From the NCBI RefSeq assembly GCF_024339125.1, contig NZ_CP101417.1:1178001-1242000 (forward strand): a stretch of DNA of 64,000 nucleotides, given 5' to 3'. Under the pieces are notes generated by a model, which was not told where the DNA came from, made no database searches, and saw only the letters and a list, made by a program, of their open reading frames with translations. The position numbers and the translations under genes are program-made. The first letter of the stretch is position 1, and each line of letters begins with the position of its first letter. Origin of the DNA: Xanthomonas hortorum. GTDB lineage: Bacteria > Pseudomonadota > Gammaproteobacteria > Xanthomonadales > Xanthomonadaceae. Positions 18,427-26,021 of this stretch are shown here, piece after piece.

Positions 18427-19585
18427 GGAACCTCTGAACAACGCACCACAGATACGCGACACTACCCGCCTGATGTTGAGGAGTGATCCATGCAACTGAC
18501 GTTCGGTGACGCTGAGGGCCTGGGCAAGCGCAAGCAGACCCGGCGCGAGATCTTTCTGGCCGAGATGGAGCAGGTGGTTCCGTGGCAGCAACTGCTCGGT
18601 CTGATCGCGCCGCACTATCCGGTATCGGGCCGGCCAGGTCGGCAGCCGTACGCACTGGCGACGATGTTGCGGATTCATCTGCTGCAGCAGTGGTATGCGC
18701 TGAGCGATCCGGCGATGGAAGAAGCACTGCACGAGATCCCGACCTTGCGGCGGTTTGCCCAGCTCGGTGGCTTGGACAACGTTCCGGACGAGACCACGAT
18801 TCTCAACTTTCGGCGCCTGCTGGAGACCCATGGCCTTGCCGCGCGGATGCTGGAAGCGGTCAACGCGCATCTGGCGCGCAAGGGCCAGAGCCTGCGGTCG
18901 GGCACGATCGTCGATGCGACGCTGATCGCGGCGCCCAGTTCGACCAAGAATGCCGACAACGCGCGCGACCCTGAGATGCATCAGACCAAGAAGGGCAATC
19001 AGTGGTATTTCGGGATGAAGGCGCACATCGGCGTGGATGAATTTTCCGGGTTGGTGCACCACGTCCATTGCACAGCCGCCAACGTCGCCGATGTCACGGT
19101 GATGCACACGTTGCTGCATGGCAAAGAAGACAGCGTGTTCGGCGATAGCGGCTACACCGGTGCGGACAAACGCGAAGAACTGCAGGCCTGCAAGGCTGCA
19201 TTCTTCATCGCCGCCAGGCCCTCGACGATGCAAGCCCTCGGCAACAAACGCGAGCGTGCTCGGGAAAGACGTTGGGAACACTTCAAGGCCAGCGTGCGCG
19301 CGAAGGTGGAGCATCCATTCCGGGTGATCAAGCGCCAGTTCGGCTACACCAAGGTCCGCTATCGCGGCCTGGCCAAGAACACCGCGCAGGTGCTGACCTT
19401 GTTTGCGCTATCGAACCTGTGGATGAAGCGAAAGCAGTTACTGCCGACGATGGGGAGCGTGCGCCTGTAACCCGGGCAACACCCTGCAAACGCGCCGGAA
19501 ACGGCAAAAAAATCGAGGATCTGAGCGCCGTCAGCCTGGTCGATGTGGTTAGGCTCATCCTCCGATGCCGTTGATCAGACCATCC
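18427..19585 (+). mobile_element. IS5-family insertion sequence, copy 2
   Basis: 1159 bp with the same inverted ends as copy 1, flanked by CTAA direct repeats at 18423-18426 and 19586-19589. Inserted after codon 15 of a minus-strand membrane-protein gene. Confidence 0.95.
18490..19470 (+). CDS. IS5-family DDE transposase (copy 2)
   Basis: 326 aa, intact, with the same D142, D219 and E274 catalytic residues as copy 1. The C-terminus reads MGSVRL rather than MGNVRL, a change shared with copy 5. Confidence 0.95.
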   Translation: MQLTFGDAEGLGKRKQTRREIFLAEMEQVVPWQQLLGLIAPHYPVSGRPGRQPYALATMLRIHLLQQWYALSDPAMEEALHEIPTLRRFAQLGGLDNVPDETTILNFRRLLETHGLAARMLEAVNAHLARKGQSLRSGTIVDATLIAAPSSTKNADNARDPEMHQTKKGNQWYFGMKAHIGVDEFSGLVHHVHCTAANVADVTVMHTLLHGKEDSVFGDSGYTGADKREELQACKAAFFIAARPSTMQALGNKRERARERRWEHFKASVRAKVEHPFRVIKRQFGYTKVRYRGLAKNTAQVLTLFALSNLWMKRKQLLPTMGSVRL

Positions 19586-19634
19586 CTAAGTCGCCCTGTG
19601 TGAATAGAATTGTTTTTCCTTTAATTCCAATCAT
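19586..19634 (-). pseudogene. 5' end of the membrane-protein gene split by IS copy 2
   Basis: ATG at 19634 with AAGGA seven bases upstream; encodes MIGIKGKTILFTQGD and then enters the IS. It joins in frame to 18422 when the IS and one target duplication are removed. It starts just after an attC-like site, as expected for a cassette gene. Confidence 0.7.
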
Positions 19635-19655
19635 TTTTTTCCTTGGCTATCGATT

Positions 19656-19701
19656 GATTAACACAGGCCGCAAAGCGGCTTTGGCTCTATTAACTTTAGG
19701 C
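19656..19701 (-). repeat. attC-like site (cassette boundary), short form
   Basis: Minus-strand reading: GCCTAAA core, then a stem AGCCAAAGCCGCTTTGCGGC, then GTTAATC core. It overlaps the stop codon of the gene ending at 19696 and directly precedes the next gene start. Its second core deviates from GTTRRRY at one position, so this is the weakest of the group. Confidence 0.5.
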
Positions 19702-20496
19702 CTCGGCACGCCCGCTCGATGCCTTTAATACTGCAGGAGATTTTTCCGCAGATTTGAGTTTTGCTTGTCTCTCATATTGCTCAAGCAAATCGTCCAGTAT
19801 CAATTCAATGGCCAGACGGACTGCAGGGAAGGCGTTTAGACATTCTGCCTCTGATAGCTCATGTACTCCCACACTCAAAATGCTGTACAAGCCACGATTT
19901 TGAACAAGGAACTGTGGCAATTTGTCTTTGAGCAGCCCAATTTTCTCATCCATACGAGACCGAGCATACGCGCCCTCGTCCCAATCGGCACTGGTTGAAG
20001 CTGCGTCATGAGCATCGTTAATTAGTGACTCAAAGATGCGGCGGAGATAAACGAATGCGCCTACCCCAACCCCATGTGTGGCCAAACCAATTGCTCGAGT
20101 GAGCTCTTTGAATCTGTCATTCCCCAGCACTTTGCGGTACTTACGCAAATCCGGTAAAGCGAGCTCGGCGAGCGATGGAATTTGCCCTATTTTATCCCAA
20201 ATTCCTCTATGTGCCCTGAAGATAAATAATGCTTGGTGAGAAGCACTCCGCGAGCAGATAAATAGCAGAGAGAAAACGTAGTTTATGTAATGCGAGTTTG
20301 AGCTGTAGTTTTTTTTACGCACTTTAAAAACACTGTGCTGCCCGCATTCTTGGCAATGGAAATCCAATGTTCCCGCGAACTGTTCTAGTGCATAGAATCC
20401 GTTTTGCTTTTCGTCGTCGTACTGAAAATCCTCGTACAGAGGAACAGTGAGGCAGAAGTCTCTTGCTGGAGGAAACTTCGGCAACTCAGAGATCAT
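19696..20496 (-). CDS. Cassette-borne hypothetical protein, Zn-ribbon-like plus HEPN-like helical region
   Basis: 266 aa. CQEC near residue 50 may be half of a zinc site. The C-terminal two thirds are helical, with YLRRIFESLINDAHDAA and LSVGVHELSEAECLNAFPAV, the pattern of DUF4145/HEPN-like proteins with R and H residues between helices. I chose ATG 20496 because AAGGA is correctly spaced; the ATG at 20514 overlaps this Shine-Dalgarno. attC-like sites flank it on both sides. HEPN proteins often act as RNases in defence systems, but this is inference. Confidence 0.7.
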   Translation of the reverse strand: MISELPKFPPARDFCLTVPLYEDFQYDDEKQNGFYALEQFAGTLDFHCQECGQHSVFKVRKKNYSSNSHYINYVFSLLFICSRSASHQALFIFRAHRGIWDKIGQIPSLAELALPDLRKYRKVLGNDRFKELTRAIGLATHGVGVGAFVYLRRIFESLINDAHDAASTSADWDEGAYARSRMDEKIGLLKDKLPQFLVQNRGLYSILSVGVHELSEAECLNAFPAVRLAIELILDDLLEQYERQAKLKSAEKSPAVLKASSGRAEA

Positions 20497-20541
20497 TGGA
20501 TTTTCCTTGGACATGCGTTTGTGTCACCTATAGCTCTGATG

Positions 20542-20594
20542 CATTAACTGAGCTGACTTTTCGTAGCAAGTTCAGCTTGAATGGATTGTTAGCG
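20542..20594 (-). repeat. attC-like site (59-base-element type)
   Basis: Minus-strand reading: CGCTAAC core, then CATTCAAGCTGAAC ... GTCAGCTCAGTTAATG, with imperfect complementarity between GTTCAGCTTGAATG and the other arm. Located between IS copy 3 and the cassette gene starting at 20496. Confidence 0.65.
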
Positions 20595-20615
20595 CTTACT
20601 TGGCTGAGTCCTTAG

Positions 20616-21774
20616 GGATGGTCTGATCAACGGCATCGGAGGATGAGCCTAACCACATCGACCAGGCTGACGGCGCTCAGATCCTCGATTTTTTTGCCGT
20701 TTCCGGCGCGTTTGCAGGGTGTTGCCCGGGTTACAGGCGCACGTTCCCCATCGTCGGCAGTAACTGCTTTCGCTTCATCCACAGGTTCGATAGCGCAAAC
20801 AAGGTCAGCACCTGCGCGGTGTTCTTGGCCAGGCCGCGATAGCGGACCTTGGTGTAGCCGAACTGGCGCTTGATCACCCGGAATGGATGCTCCACCTTCG
20901 CGCGCACGCTGGCCTTGAAGTGTTCCCAACGTCTTTCCCGAGCACGCTCGCGTTTGTTGCCGAGGGCTTGCATCGTCGAGGGCCTGGCGGCGATGAAGAA
21001 TGCAGCCTTGCAGGCCTGCAGTTCTTCGCGTTTGTCCGCACCGGTGTAGCCGCTATCGCCGAACACGCTGTCTTCTTTGCCATGCAGCAACGTGTGCATC
21101 ACCGTGACATCGGCGACGTTGGCGGCTGTGCAATGGACGTGGTGCACCAACCCGGAAAATTCATCCACGCCGATGTGCGCCTTCATCCCGAAATACCACT
21201 GATTGCCCTTCTTGGTCTGATGCATCTCAGGGTCGCGCGCGTTGTCGGCATTCTTGGTCGAACTGGGCGCCGCGATCAGCGTCGCATCGACGATCGTGCC
21301 CGACCGCAGGCTCTGGCCCTTGCGCGCCAGATGCGCGTTGACCGCTTCCAGCATCCGCGCGGCAAGGCCATGGGTCTCCAGCAGGCGCCGAAAGTTGAGA
21401 ATCGTGGTCTCGTCCGGAACGTTGTCCAAGCCACCGAGCTGGGCAAACCGCCGCAAGGTCGGGATCTCGTGCAGTGCTTCTTCCATCGCCGGATCGCTCA
21501 GCGCATACCACTGCTGCAGCAGATGAATCCGCAACATCGTCGCCAGTGCGTACGGCTGCCGACCTGGCCGGCCCGATACCGGATAGTGCGGCGCGATCAG
21601 ACCGAGCAGTTGCTGCCACGGAACCACCTGCTCCATCTCGGCCAGAAAGATCTCGCGCCGGGTCTGCTTGCGCTTGCCCAGGCCCTCAGCGTCACCGAAC
21701 GTCAGTTGCATGGATCACTCCTCAACATCAGGCGGGTAGTGTCGCGTATCTGTGGTGCGTTGTTCAGAGGTTCC
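20616..21774 (-). mobile_element. IS5-family insertion sequence, copy 3
   Basis: 1159 bp, inverted relative to copies 1 and 2, flanked by TTAG direct repeats at 20612-20615 and 21775-21778. Inserted in the 3' non-coding part of a cassette. Confidence 0.95.
20731..21711 (-). CDS. IS5-family DDE transposase (copy 3)
   Basis: 326 aa, intact; catalytic residues as in copy 1 and C-terminus MGNVRL. Confidence 0.95.
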   Translation of the reverse strand: MQLTFGDAEGLGKRKQTRREIFLAEMEQVVPWQQLLGLIAPHYPVSGRPGRQPYALATMLRIHLLQQWYALSDPAMEEALHEIPTLRRFAQLGGLDNVPDETTILNFRRLLETHGLAARMLEAVNAHLARKGQSLRSGTIVDATLIAAPSSTKNADNARDPEMHQTKKGNQWYFGMKAHIGVDEFSGLVHHVHCTAANVADVTVMHTLLHGKEDSVFGDSGYTGADKREELQACKAAFFIAARPSTMQALGNKRERARERRWEHFKASVRAKVEHPFRVIKRQFGYTKVRYRGLAKNTAQVLTLFALSNLWMKRKQLLPTMGNVRL

Positions 21775-21815
21775 TTAGCGGCTTTAAGAGCGGCTTTTAA
21801 CGCTCCTTTCTTCTA

Positions 21816-21862
21816 AGGAACGGGGTCGAGTTGACTTCCTAAGTGAACCTGAGCATGTTTCG
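21816..21862. repeat. Inverted pair of the AAGTGAACCTGA-CCCCGTT-type motif
   Basis: AACGGGGTCGAGTTGACTT is followed after four bases by AAGTGAACCTGAGCATGTT, an imperfect palindrome of the same family as 17794-17856 and 22261-22283. It lies downstream of the cassette gene ending at 21879. Confidence 0.4.
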
Positions 21863-21878
21863 TCGGATTCGTCTTGAA

Positions 21879-22205
21879 TCAATTTTGGCGATCATAAATT
21901 GATAAAATTCCCAGCCTCAGCATCGTAGAATCGTAGAATCGTGCACCAAGCAAACTGCACAACCTATGCAAAATTGCAGACTCTCTTTGACCCCAGACCC
22001 CTGAAATGGATATGGCCCGCGGCTCCTCGCTATCATCAGATTGCTCGACTCGGAAGTTAAGTGCCAAGCTGGCGTCGTCAGCTGGCACGCAGCTTCCGAT
22101 TGCAGCCAGGACATCTGCCCTTGAACCAAGCGGCTCTGGAGTCCAGTCCTCATACAACTCATCCAGCTCTTCATTTGCTCGCAAGATAATTCCGATGATT
22201 GCCAT
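21879..22205 (-). CDS. Cassette-borne hypothetical protein
   Basis: 108 aa, acidic: MAIIGIILRANEELDELYEDWTP..., then ISISGVWGQRESAILHRL and GARFYDSTMLRLGI. No recognised domain or signal peptide; small soluble proteins of this kind are typical integron cassette products. The ATG at 22205 has a weak GGA upstream; the TTG at 22226 is an alternative start. IS copies 3 and 4 bracket it, each with its own target duplication. Confidence 0.55.
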   Translation of the reverse strand: MAIIGIILRANEELDELYEDWTPEPLGSRADVLAAIGSCVPADDASLALNFRVEQSDDSEEPRAISISGVWGQRESAILHRLCSLLGARFYDSTMLRLGILSIYDRQN

Positions 22206-22259
22206 GGTTTCCAACGCATAAATCAAGCCAACTCGCTAGGAAACGCGGTCGTTTGGTTT

Positions 22260-22361
22260 CTAAAGTGAACCTGGCCCCGTTCTTTTTGGAGACGACTTTA
22301 TTTCGATGATCTCGCCACCAATATCAAAACGCCAGCTCTCGAGGCCAAATTCATCTTGCAT
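22260..22361 (-). CDS. Short cassette ORF or gene remnant (33 aa)
   Basis: ATG at 22361 lies just after a GTTAGGC core (split by IS copy 4); encodes MQDEFGLESWRFDIGG... The frame then runs into the repeated AACGGGGCCAGGTTCACTT motif, which supplies its end. This looks like a cassette gene truncated by that repeat. Confidence 0.35.
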   Translation of the reverse strand: MQDEFGLESWRFDIGGEIIEIKSSPKRTGPGSL

Positions 22362-22372
22362 CGGGCGCCTAA

Positions 22373-23531
22373 GGATGGTCTGATCAACGGCATCGGAGGA
22401 TGAGCCTAACCACATCGACCAGGCTGACGGCGCTCAGATCCTCGATTTTTTTGCCGTTTCCGGCGCGTTTGCAGGGTGTTGCCCGGGTTACAGGCGCACG
22501 TTCCCCATCGTCGGCAGTAACTGCTTTCGCTTCATCCACAGGTTCGATAGCGCAAACAAGGTCAGCACCTGCGCGGTGTTCTTGGCCAGGCCGCGATAGC
22601 GGACCTTGGTGTAGCCGAACTGGCGCTTGATCACCCGGAATGGATGCTCCACCTTCGCGCGCACGCTGGCCTTGAAGTGTTCCCAACGTCTTTCCCGAGC
22701 ACGCTCGCGTTTGTTGCCGAGGGCTTGCATCGTCGAGGGCCTGGCGGCGATGAAGAATGCAGCCTTGCAGGCCTGCAGTTCTTCGCGTTTGTCCGCACCG
22801 GTGTAGCCGCTATCGCCGAACACGCTGTCTTCTTTGCCATGCAGCAACGTGTGCATCACCGTGACATCGGCGACGTTGGCGGCTGTGCAATGGACGTGGT
22901 GCACCAACCCGGAAAATTCATCCACGCCGATGTGCGCCTTCATCCCGAAATACCACTGATTGCCCTTCTTGGTCTGATGCATCTCAGGGTCGCGCGCGTT
23001 GTCGGCATTCTTGGTCGAACTGGGCGCCGCGATCAGCGTCGCATCGACGATCGTGCCCGACCGCAGGCTCTGGCCCTTGCGCGCCAGATGCGCGTTGACC
23101 GCTTCCAGCATCCGCGCGGCAAGGCCATGGGTCTCCAGCAGGCGCCGAAAGTTGAGAATCGTGGTCTCGTCCGGAACGTTGTCCAAGCCACCGAGCTGGG
23201 CAAACCGCCGCAAGGTCGGGATCTCGTGCAGTGCTTCTTCCATCGCCGGATCGCTCAGCGCATACCACTGCTGCAGCAGATGAATCCGCAACATCGTCGC
23301 CAGTGCGTACGGCTGCCGACCTGGCCGGCCCGATACCGGATAGTGCGGCGCGATCAGACCGAGCAGTTGCTGCCACGGAACCACCTGCTCCATCTCGGCC
23401 AGAAAGATCTCGCGCCGGGTCTGCTTGCGCTTGCCCAGGCCCTCAGCGTCACCGAACGTCAGTTGCATGGATCACTCCTCAACATCAGGCGGGTAGTGTC
23501 GCGTATCTGTGGTGCGTTGTTCAGAGGTTCC
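22373..23531 (-). mobile_element. IS5-family insertion sequence, copy 4
   Basis: 1159 bp, minus orientation, flanked by CTAA direct repeats at 22369-22372 and 23532-23535. The CTAA target is part of the GCCTAAC (GTTAGGC on the minus strand) core of an attC site, so the element split a recombination site. Confidence 0.95.
22488..23468 (-). CDS. IS5-family DDE transposase (copy 4)
   Basis: 326 aa, intact; catalytic residues as in copy 1 and C-terminus MGNVRL. Confidence 0.95.
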   Translation of the reverse strand: MQLTFGDAEGLGKRKQTRREIFLAEMEQVVPWQQLLGLIAPHYPVSGRPGRQPYALATMLRIHLLQQWYALSDPAMEEALHEIPTLRRFAQLGGLDNVPDETTILNFRRLLETHGLAARMLEAVNAHLARKGQSLRSGTIVDATLIAAPSSTKNADNARDPEMHQTKKGNQWYFGMKAHIGVDEFSGLVHHVHCTAANVADVTVMHTLLHGKEDSVFGDSGYTGADKREELQACKAAFFIAARPSTMQALGNKRERARERRWEHFKASVRAKVEHPFRVIKRQFGYTKVRYRGLAKNTAQVLTLFALSNLWMKRKQLLPTMGNVRL

Positions 23532-23589
23532 CTAACGCTTGAATTGAGCCGATCCGCGAAGCCGGTTCGGCTTGAATAAATAGTTAGAT
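23532..23589 (-). repeat. attC site (59-base-element type), its core split by IS copy 4
   Basis: Minus-strand reading: ATCTAAC core, TATTTATTCAAGCCGAACC, loop, GGATCGGCTCAATTCAAGCG, then GTTAG followed by the IS. The layout matches classical 59-base elements: two cores around an imperfect palindrome with TTCAAGCCGAACC / GGATCGGCTCAATTCAAG arms. It follows the stop of the gene at 23595 directly. Confidence 0.8.
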
Positions 23590-23594
23590 GACAC

Positions 23595-24293
23595 CTACTT
23601 TCTCTTGGGGTCTACATGCTCTTTCACGTCTCGGCTTGGCGGCATAGTTGGCCGGACAGGTTCGGGTTGGCGCGCTGGCTGCGCGGGAGGGTGTGAGGGC
23701 TTACTGTTCTGGGTCACAGCCAACTCCTTGAGATTAGTTATTTCGATCTTGGACGGCTTTGGCGGAATTACTTTGGATTGCCAAAGAAATATCAGGCCAC
23801 ACAAGGCAACAGATGCTATCGCCGCAATGATGTACAGATTGGCTCGAAAAATTTTGGAAGACTTACTGTCGTTATTATCGCCGTTGATCTCACAGTTTTC
23901 TGCGTACACTCGATCAAGTTCTGTCCAGAACTCCTGTTCTGCCGATTTGCGCGAATCAGAGTCATTCTTGCCGCAGGCGCTGTGGTAAGCAACAAGCCCC
24001 TCCTTATAGTCCAGTAGTTTTGCCGAAAGCGGCATGTGCTTGTAGGTGTAGCCCCAATAGGCTTGAACTAAATAGTAGACGCCTACGGCTAGTAGGATCG
24101 CAGTCATTCCAAGAAGTATCAATAGTAGGGCGTTCCATCCCGTCGGATCGAGTGAGACGCTCTGCGACATGGCGTAAGTTGCGCCAAAAAGCAGCGTAAC
24201 CACGCCAACTGGGAACGCAAGGCTTGTGTTGAGACTGTCCCTGCGCTGGAGTTCCCAGAAATAGTGCTCTTTGAATGTCGAGTCTCTGTCCAC
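23595..24293 (-). CDS. Cassette-borne membrane protein, three predicted TM segments
   Basis: About 232 aa. After a charged start (DRDSTFKEHYFWELQRRDSL) come TM segments around LAFPVGVVTLLFGATYAM and WNALLLILLGMTAILLAVGV, a long charged loop (EQEFWTELDRVYAEN), a third TM (LYIIAAIASVALCGLIFLW) and a Pro-rich cytoplasmic tail ending in VDPKRK. The topology recalls SLATT-type membrane proteins linked to nucleotide-activated defence, but I see no diagnostic motif. GTG 24293 is taken as the start because the upstream GTG at 24305 straddles the cassette recombination core. Confidence 0.65.
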   Translation of the reverse strand: MDRDSTFKEHYFWELQRRDSLNTSLAFPVGVVTLLFGATYAMSQSVSLDPTGWNALLLILLGMTAILLAVGVYYLVQAYWGYTYKHMPLSAKLLDYKEGLVAYHSACGKNDSDSRKSAEQEFWTELDRVYAENCEINGDNNDSKSSKIFRANLYIIAAIASVALCGLIFLWQSKVIPPKPSKIEITNLKELAVTQNSKPSHPPAQPARQPEPVRPTMPPSRDVKEHVDPKRK

Positions 24294-24296
24294 GCG

Positions 24297-24356
24297 GTCT
24301 AACACCTTGGTTAATCACACCGCGAAGCGGTGTCGGCTTGGGCGAATTATTAAGGC
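24297..24356 (-). repeat. attC site (59-base-element type)
   Basis: Minus-strand reading: GCCTTAA core, then TAATTCGCCCAAGCCGACACC, the loop GCTTCGC, GGTGTGATTAACCAAGGT and GTTAGAC core (exact GTTRRRY). 60 bp. Separates the GIY-YIG gene from the membrane-protein gene. Confidence 0.75.
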
Positions 24357-24370
24357 TCAGCCAGCCAAAT

Positions 24371-24763
24371 TTAGCCAAGCTCATCCAAACTGGGGATGCG
24401 CATATACTCAACACTTTGCCTTTCCATGCCCTCCTCGATCAGCTCCAAAAGTGCATCTAGAAAGACACTAGTTGTATCGTAGTCAGTTTGCTCGAATTGG
24501 GTAAAATTCGGAGTTGGAGCAATTTCGAAGAACTCCCTTCGCTTGTTGATCCGATGATCGTCAAGCACTGCATGGGCGATCTGCTCTGCGATACGCATGT
24601 TGCTGACTCGCCAAATGCAGTAGGGCGCCAGCGGAGCGGGAGTTGCTGTGGTGTAAAGCTGTCTTAGGCGAGCGACAGGATCTGTGCTATAGCCGACCTT
24701 AATTCGGTTGTTGTCCAGCCTGTCACGAAACACATAAACAAACCCTTGCGTTATGACAGCCAT
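24371..24763 (-). CDS. GIY-YIG / T5orf172-type nuclease-like protein (cassette-borne)
   Basis: 130 aa. GFVYVFRDRLDNNRIKVGYS is the GIY-YIG equivalent (VYV ... KVGYS), followed by DPVARLRQLYTTATPAPL and AEQIAHAVLDDHRINKRREFFEI, matching the T5orf172/Mug113 branch of the superfamily. The expected Arg after the YIG element (ARLRQL) and a Glu (REFFEI) are present. AGGGGAG precedes the ATG, which comes soon after the GTTAGGG core of the neighbouring attC. DNA cleavage is likely but untested, and its role in the cassette is unknown. Confidence 0.8.
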   Translation of the reverse strand: MAVITQGFVYVFRDRLDNNRIKVGYSTDPVARLRQLYTTATPAPLAPYCIWRVSNMRIAEQIAHAVLDDHRINKRREFFEIAPTPNFTQFEQTDYDTTSVFLDALLELIEEGMERQSVEYMRIPSLDELG

Positions 24764-24778
24764 AATCTCCCCTCTGAG

Positions 24779-24838
24779 CCCTAACGCTTGAGTTAAGCCG
24801 CGCCGCGAAATGGCGTCAGCTTGAATGAATTATTAGCT
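24779..24838 (-). repeat. attC site (59-base-element type)
   Basis: Minus-strand reading: AGCTAAT core, ATTCATTCAAGCTGACGCC, short loop, GGCGCGGCTTAACTCAAGC, GTTAGGG core. Nearly textbook 60-bp 59-base element. Lies between the stop at 24841 and the ATG at 24763. Confidence 0.82.
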
Positions 24839-24840
24839 GA

Positions 24841-25773
24841 TCAGCTGCGCCCCTTGTCAGCCAGCCATTTTTCGATCTGCTGCGGCATAGTCCCAACAAC
24901 GTCCGTTGTGTCGAACTGCTTGTAGAGCTTTCCGGCTAAATCTGTGTGCAGGTTGCGAAGCGTGCGGTCTTTAAGCAGCAATACATCTTTCCCCATCCCC
25001 ATCATGTATCCAACCTCAAGCGATACATTGGGATTAAATTCGTCCTCCGTGATGCGGTCAAACAAAGCGACACCGAAGTCGCAGGCATGCATATATGTCT
25101 TGATGTTTGCAAAGAGATCATCCATATACTCCTTGTCATCTGCGCGAAGCGCAAAAATCCCGTGCGCCTTTAGAGAGCTCCTGATGCAGTCGACTACCGC
25201 AGCGTGCGGCTTCGTTGCCCCGAACTGCATGATGATGAAGGCAGTCTTGGTGCCGATGGGATAATCGGCTCTAAACTTTTCTAACCCGCTCGCAATCTCT
25301 GGTAGAGCGAGAGCTTCGTCAGAAATTTTGGGGCTGGCTTTAGTCTGTGCTTGAAGCGTGCTGTTCACGTATTCGTTGGCTATGGTTTGCAAATACGCCT
25401 CTAGGTCTGGCCTTGCCAGATTGGTGCTTATTGAGAAGGCCCAGACAACTTCGCCCACCTCTATGCGCGCCGAGTGTACGAGGCTTTGCAGCTCAATCCG
25501 GCCGTGGCTTGCCAGGTTGCGATAGCTGATCTGATTGCCGCCGGGCGCGTCCACAAACACAAAGTGATAGCTCTGCGTATCTTTCGCGACAAACAGAAAA
25601 GTGCACCGCTGCACTGACAGCACGGACGCTGGGACCTGCAGCGTTAGGGCATAGCGCCGCACCTTCTCTCCGAAGAGTGTCACCACTTCGCTGGCGATCT
25701 GCTGATCTTGCTCAGGAAGGTCGCCGCCGATGCTCGCCATACCACCAGTCATAAAATACTGAATTACAGACAA
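24841..25773 (-). CDS. TIR / nucleoside 2-deoxyribosyltransferase-like protein (cassette-borne)
   Basis: 310 aa from TTG 25773, chosen because AGGGGAG is correctly placed and the upstream GTG at 25809 lies before the GTTAGCT cassette core. The N-terminal ~165 residues are beta-rich and unassigned. The C-terminal domain reads KTAFIIMQFG, then IRSSLKAHGIFALRADDKEYMDDLF, CDFGVALFDR and FNPNVSLEVGYMMGMGKDVLLLKD, the fold shared by nucleoside 2-deoxyribosyltransferases and TIR-like NADases, with the conserved Glu253 in SLEVGYMMG. Such domains are common effectors of anti-phage systems; that role is inferred here. Confidence 0.7.
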   Translation of the reverse strand: MSVIQYFMTGGMASIGGDLPEQDQQIASEVVTLFGEKVRRYALTLQVPASVLSVQRCTFLFVAKDTQSYHFVFVDAPGGNQISYRNLASHGRIELQSLVHSARIEVGEVVWAFSISTNLARPDLEAYLQTIANEYVNSTLQAQTKASPKISDEALALPEIASGLEKFRADYPIGTKTAFIIMQFGATKPHAAVVDCIRSSLKAHGIFALRADDKEYMDDLFANIKTYMHACDFGVALFDRITEDEFNPNVSLEVGYMMGMGKDVLLLKDRTLRNLHTDLAGKLYKQFDTTDVVGTMPQQIEKWLADKGRS

Positions 25774-25790
25774 TTCGATCTCCCCTGAAC

Positions 25791-26021
25791 AGCTAACTTT
25801 TTGGGCCACCTAAACACGGCATAACATGATCCTGGCCGGCCTCTTGACGGCTGTCAATCGCTGCGACTCCTTCGAACACGCGATAATTCACTGGCGCTCC
25901 TGTTTTGGGCATCAAATGTTAATCCGCATTTTTGCAGGTGCTTCCTTTTATTCTCCAGTCTGTCGCTATAACGCTGCAAGCTCTAAACGTCTATGCAGAA
26001 ACTACCGCTAAGCGTTGGCTG
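25791..26021. other. Cassette-array edge; no integrase found
   Basis: AGCTAAC (GTTAGCT on the minus strand) at 25791-25797 is a plausible core site at the 5' end of the last visible cassette. Beyond it, up to the LamG gene end at 26022, I see no integrase gene, attI site or other ORF with a recognisable product. Confidence 0.45.

Noticed and set aside
20887-21816. About 300-codon antisense frame inside each IS copy
   Set aside because: Mirror of the transposase codons, identical in all copies, no recognisable product. In copies 1 and 2 it runs into flanking gene fragments, which are annotated separately.
20616-23531. Composite transposon formed by IS copies 3 and 4
   Set aside because: Each IS has its own matching 4-bp duplication (TTAG and CTAA), and the outer flanks do not match each other, so the 598-bp segment between was not moved as a unit.
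25826-26011. Possible integrase remnant at the array edge
   Set aside because: The 61-codon frame shows no tyrosine-recombinase motif, and no attI-like site was seen.
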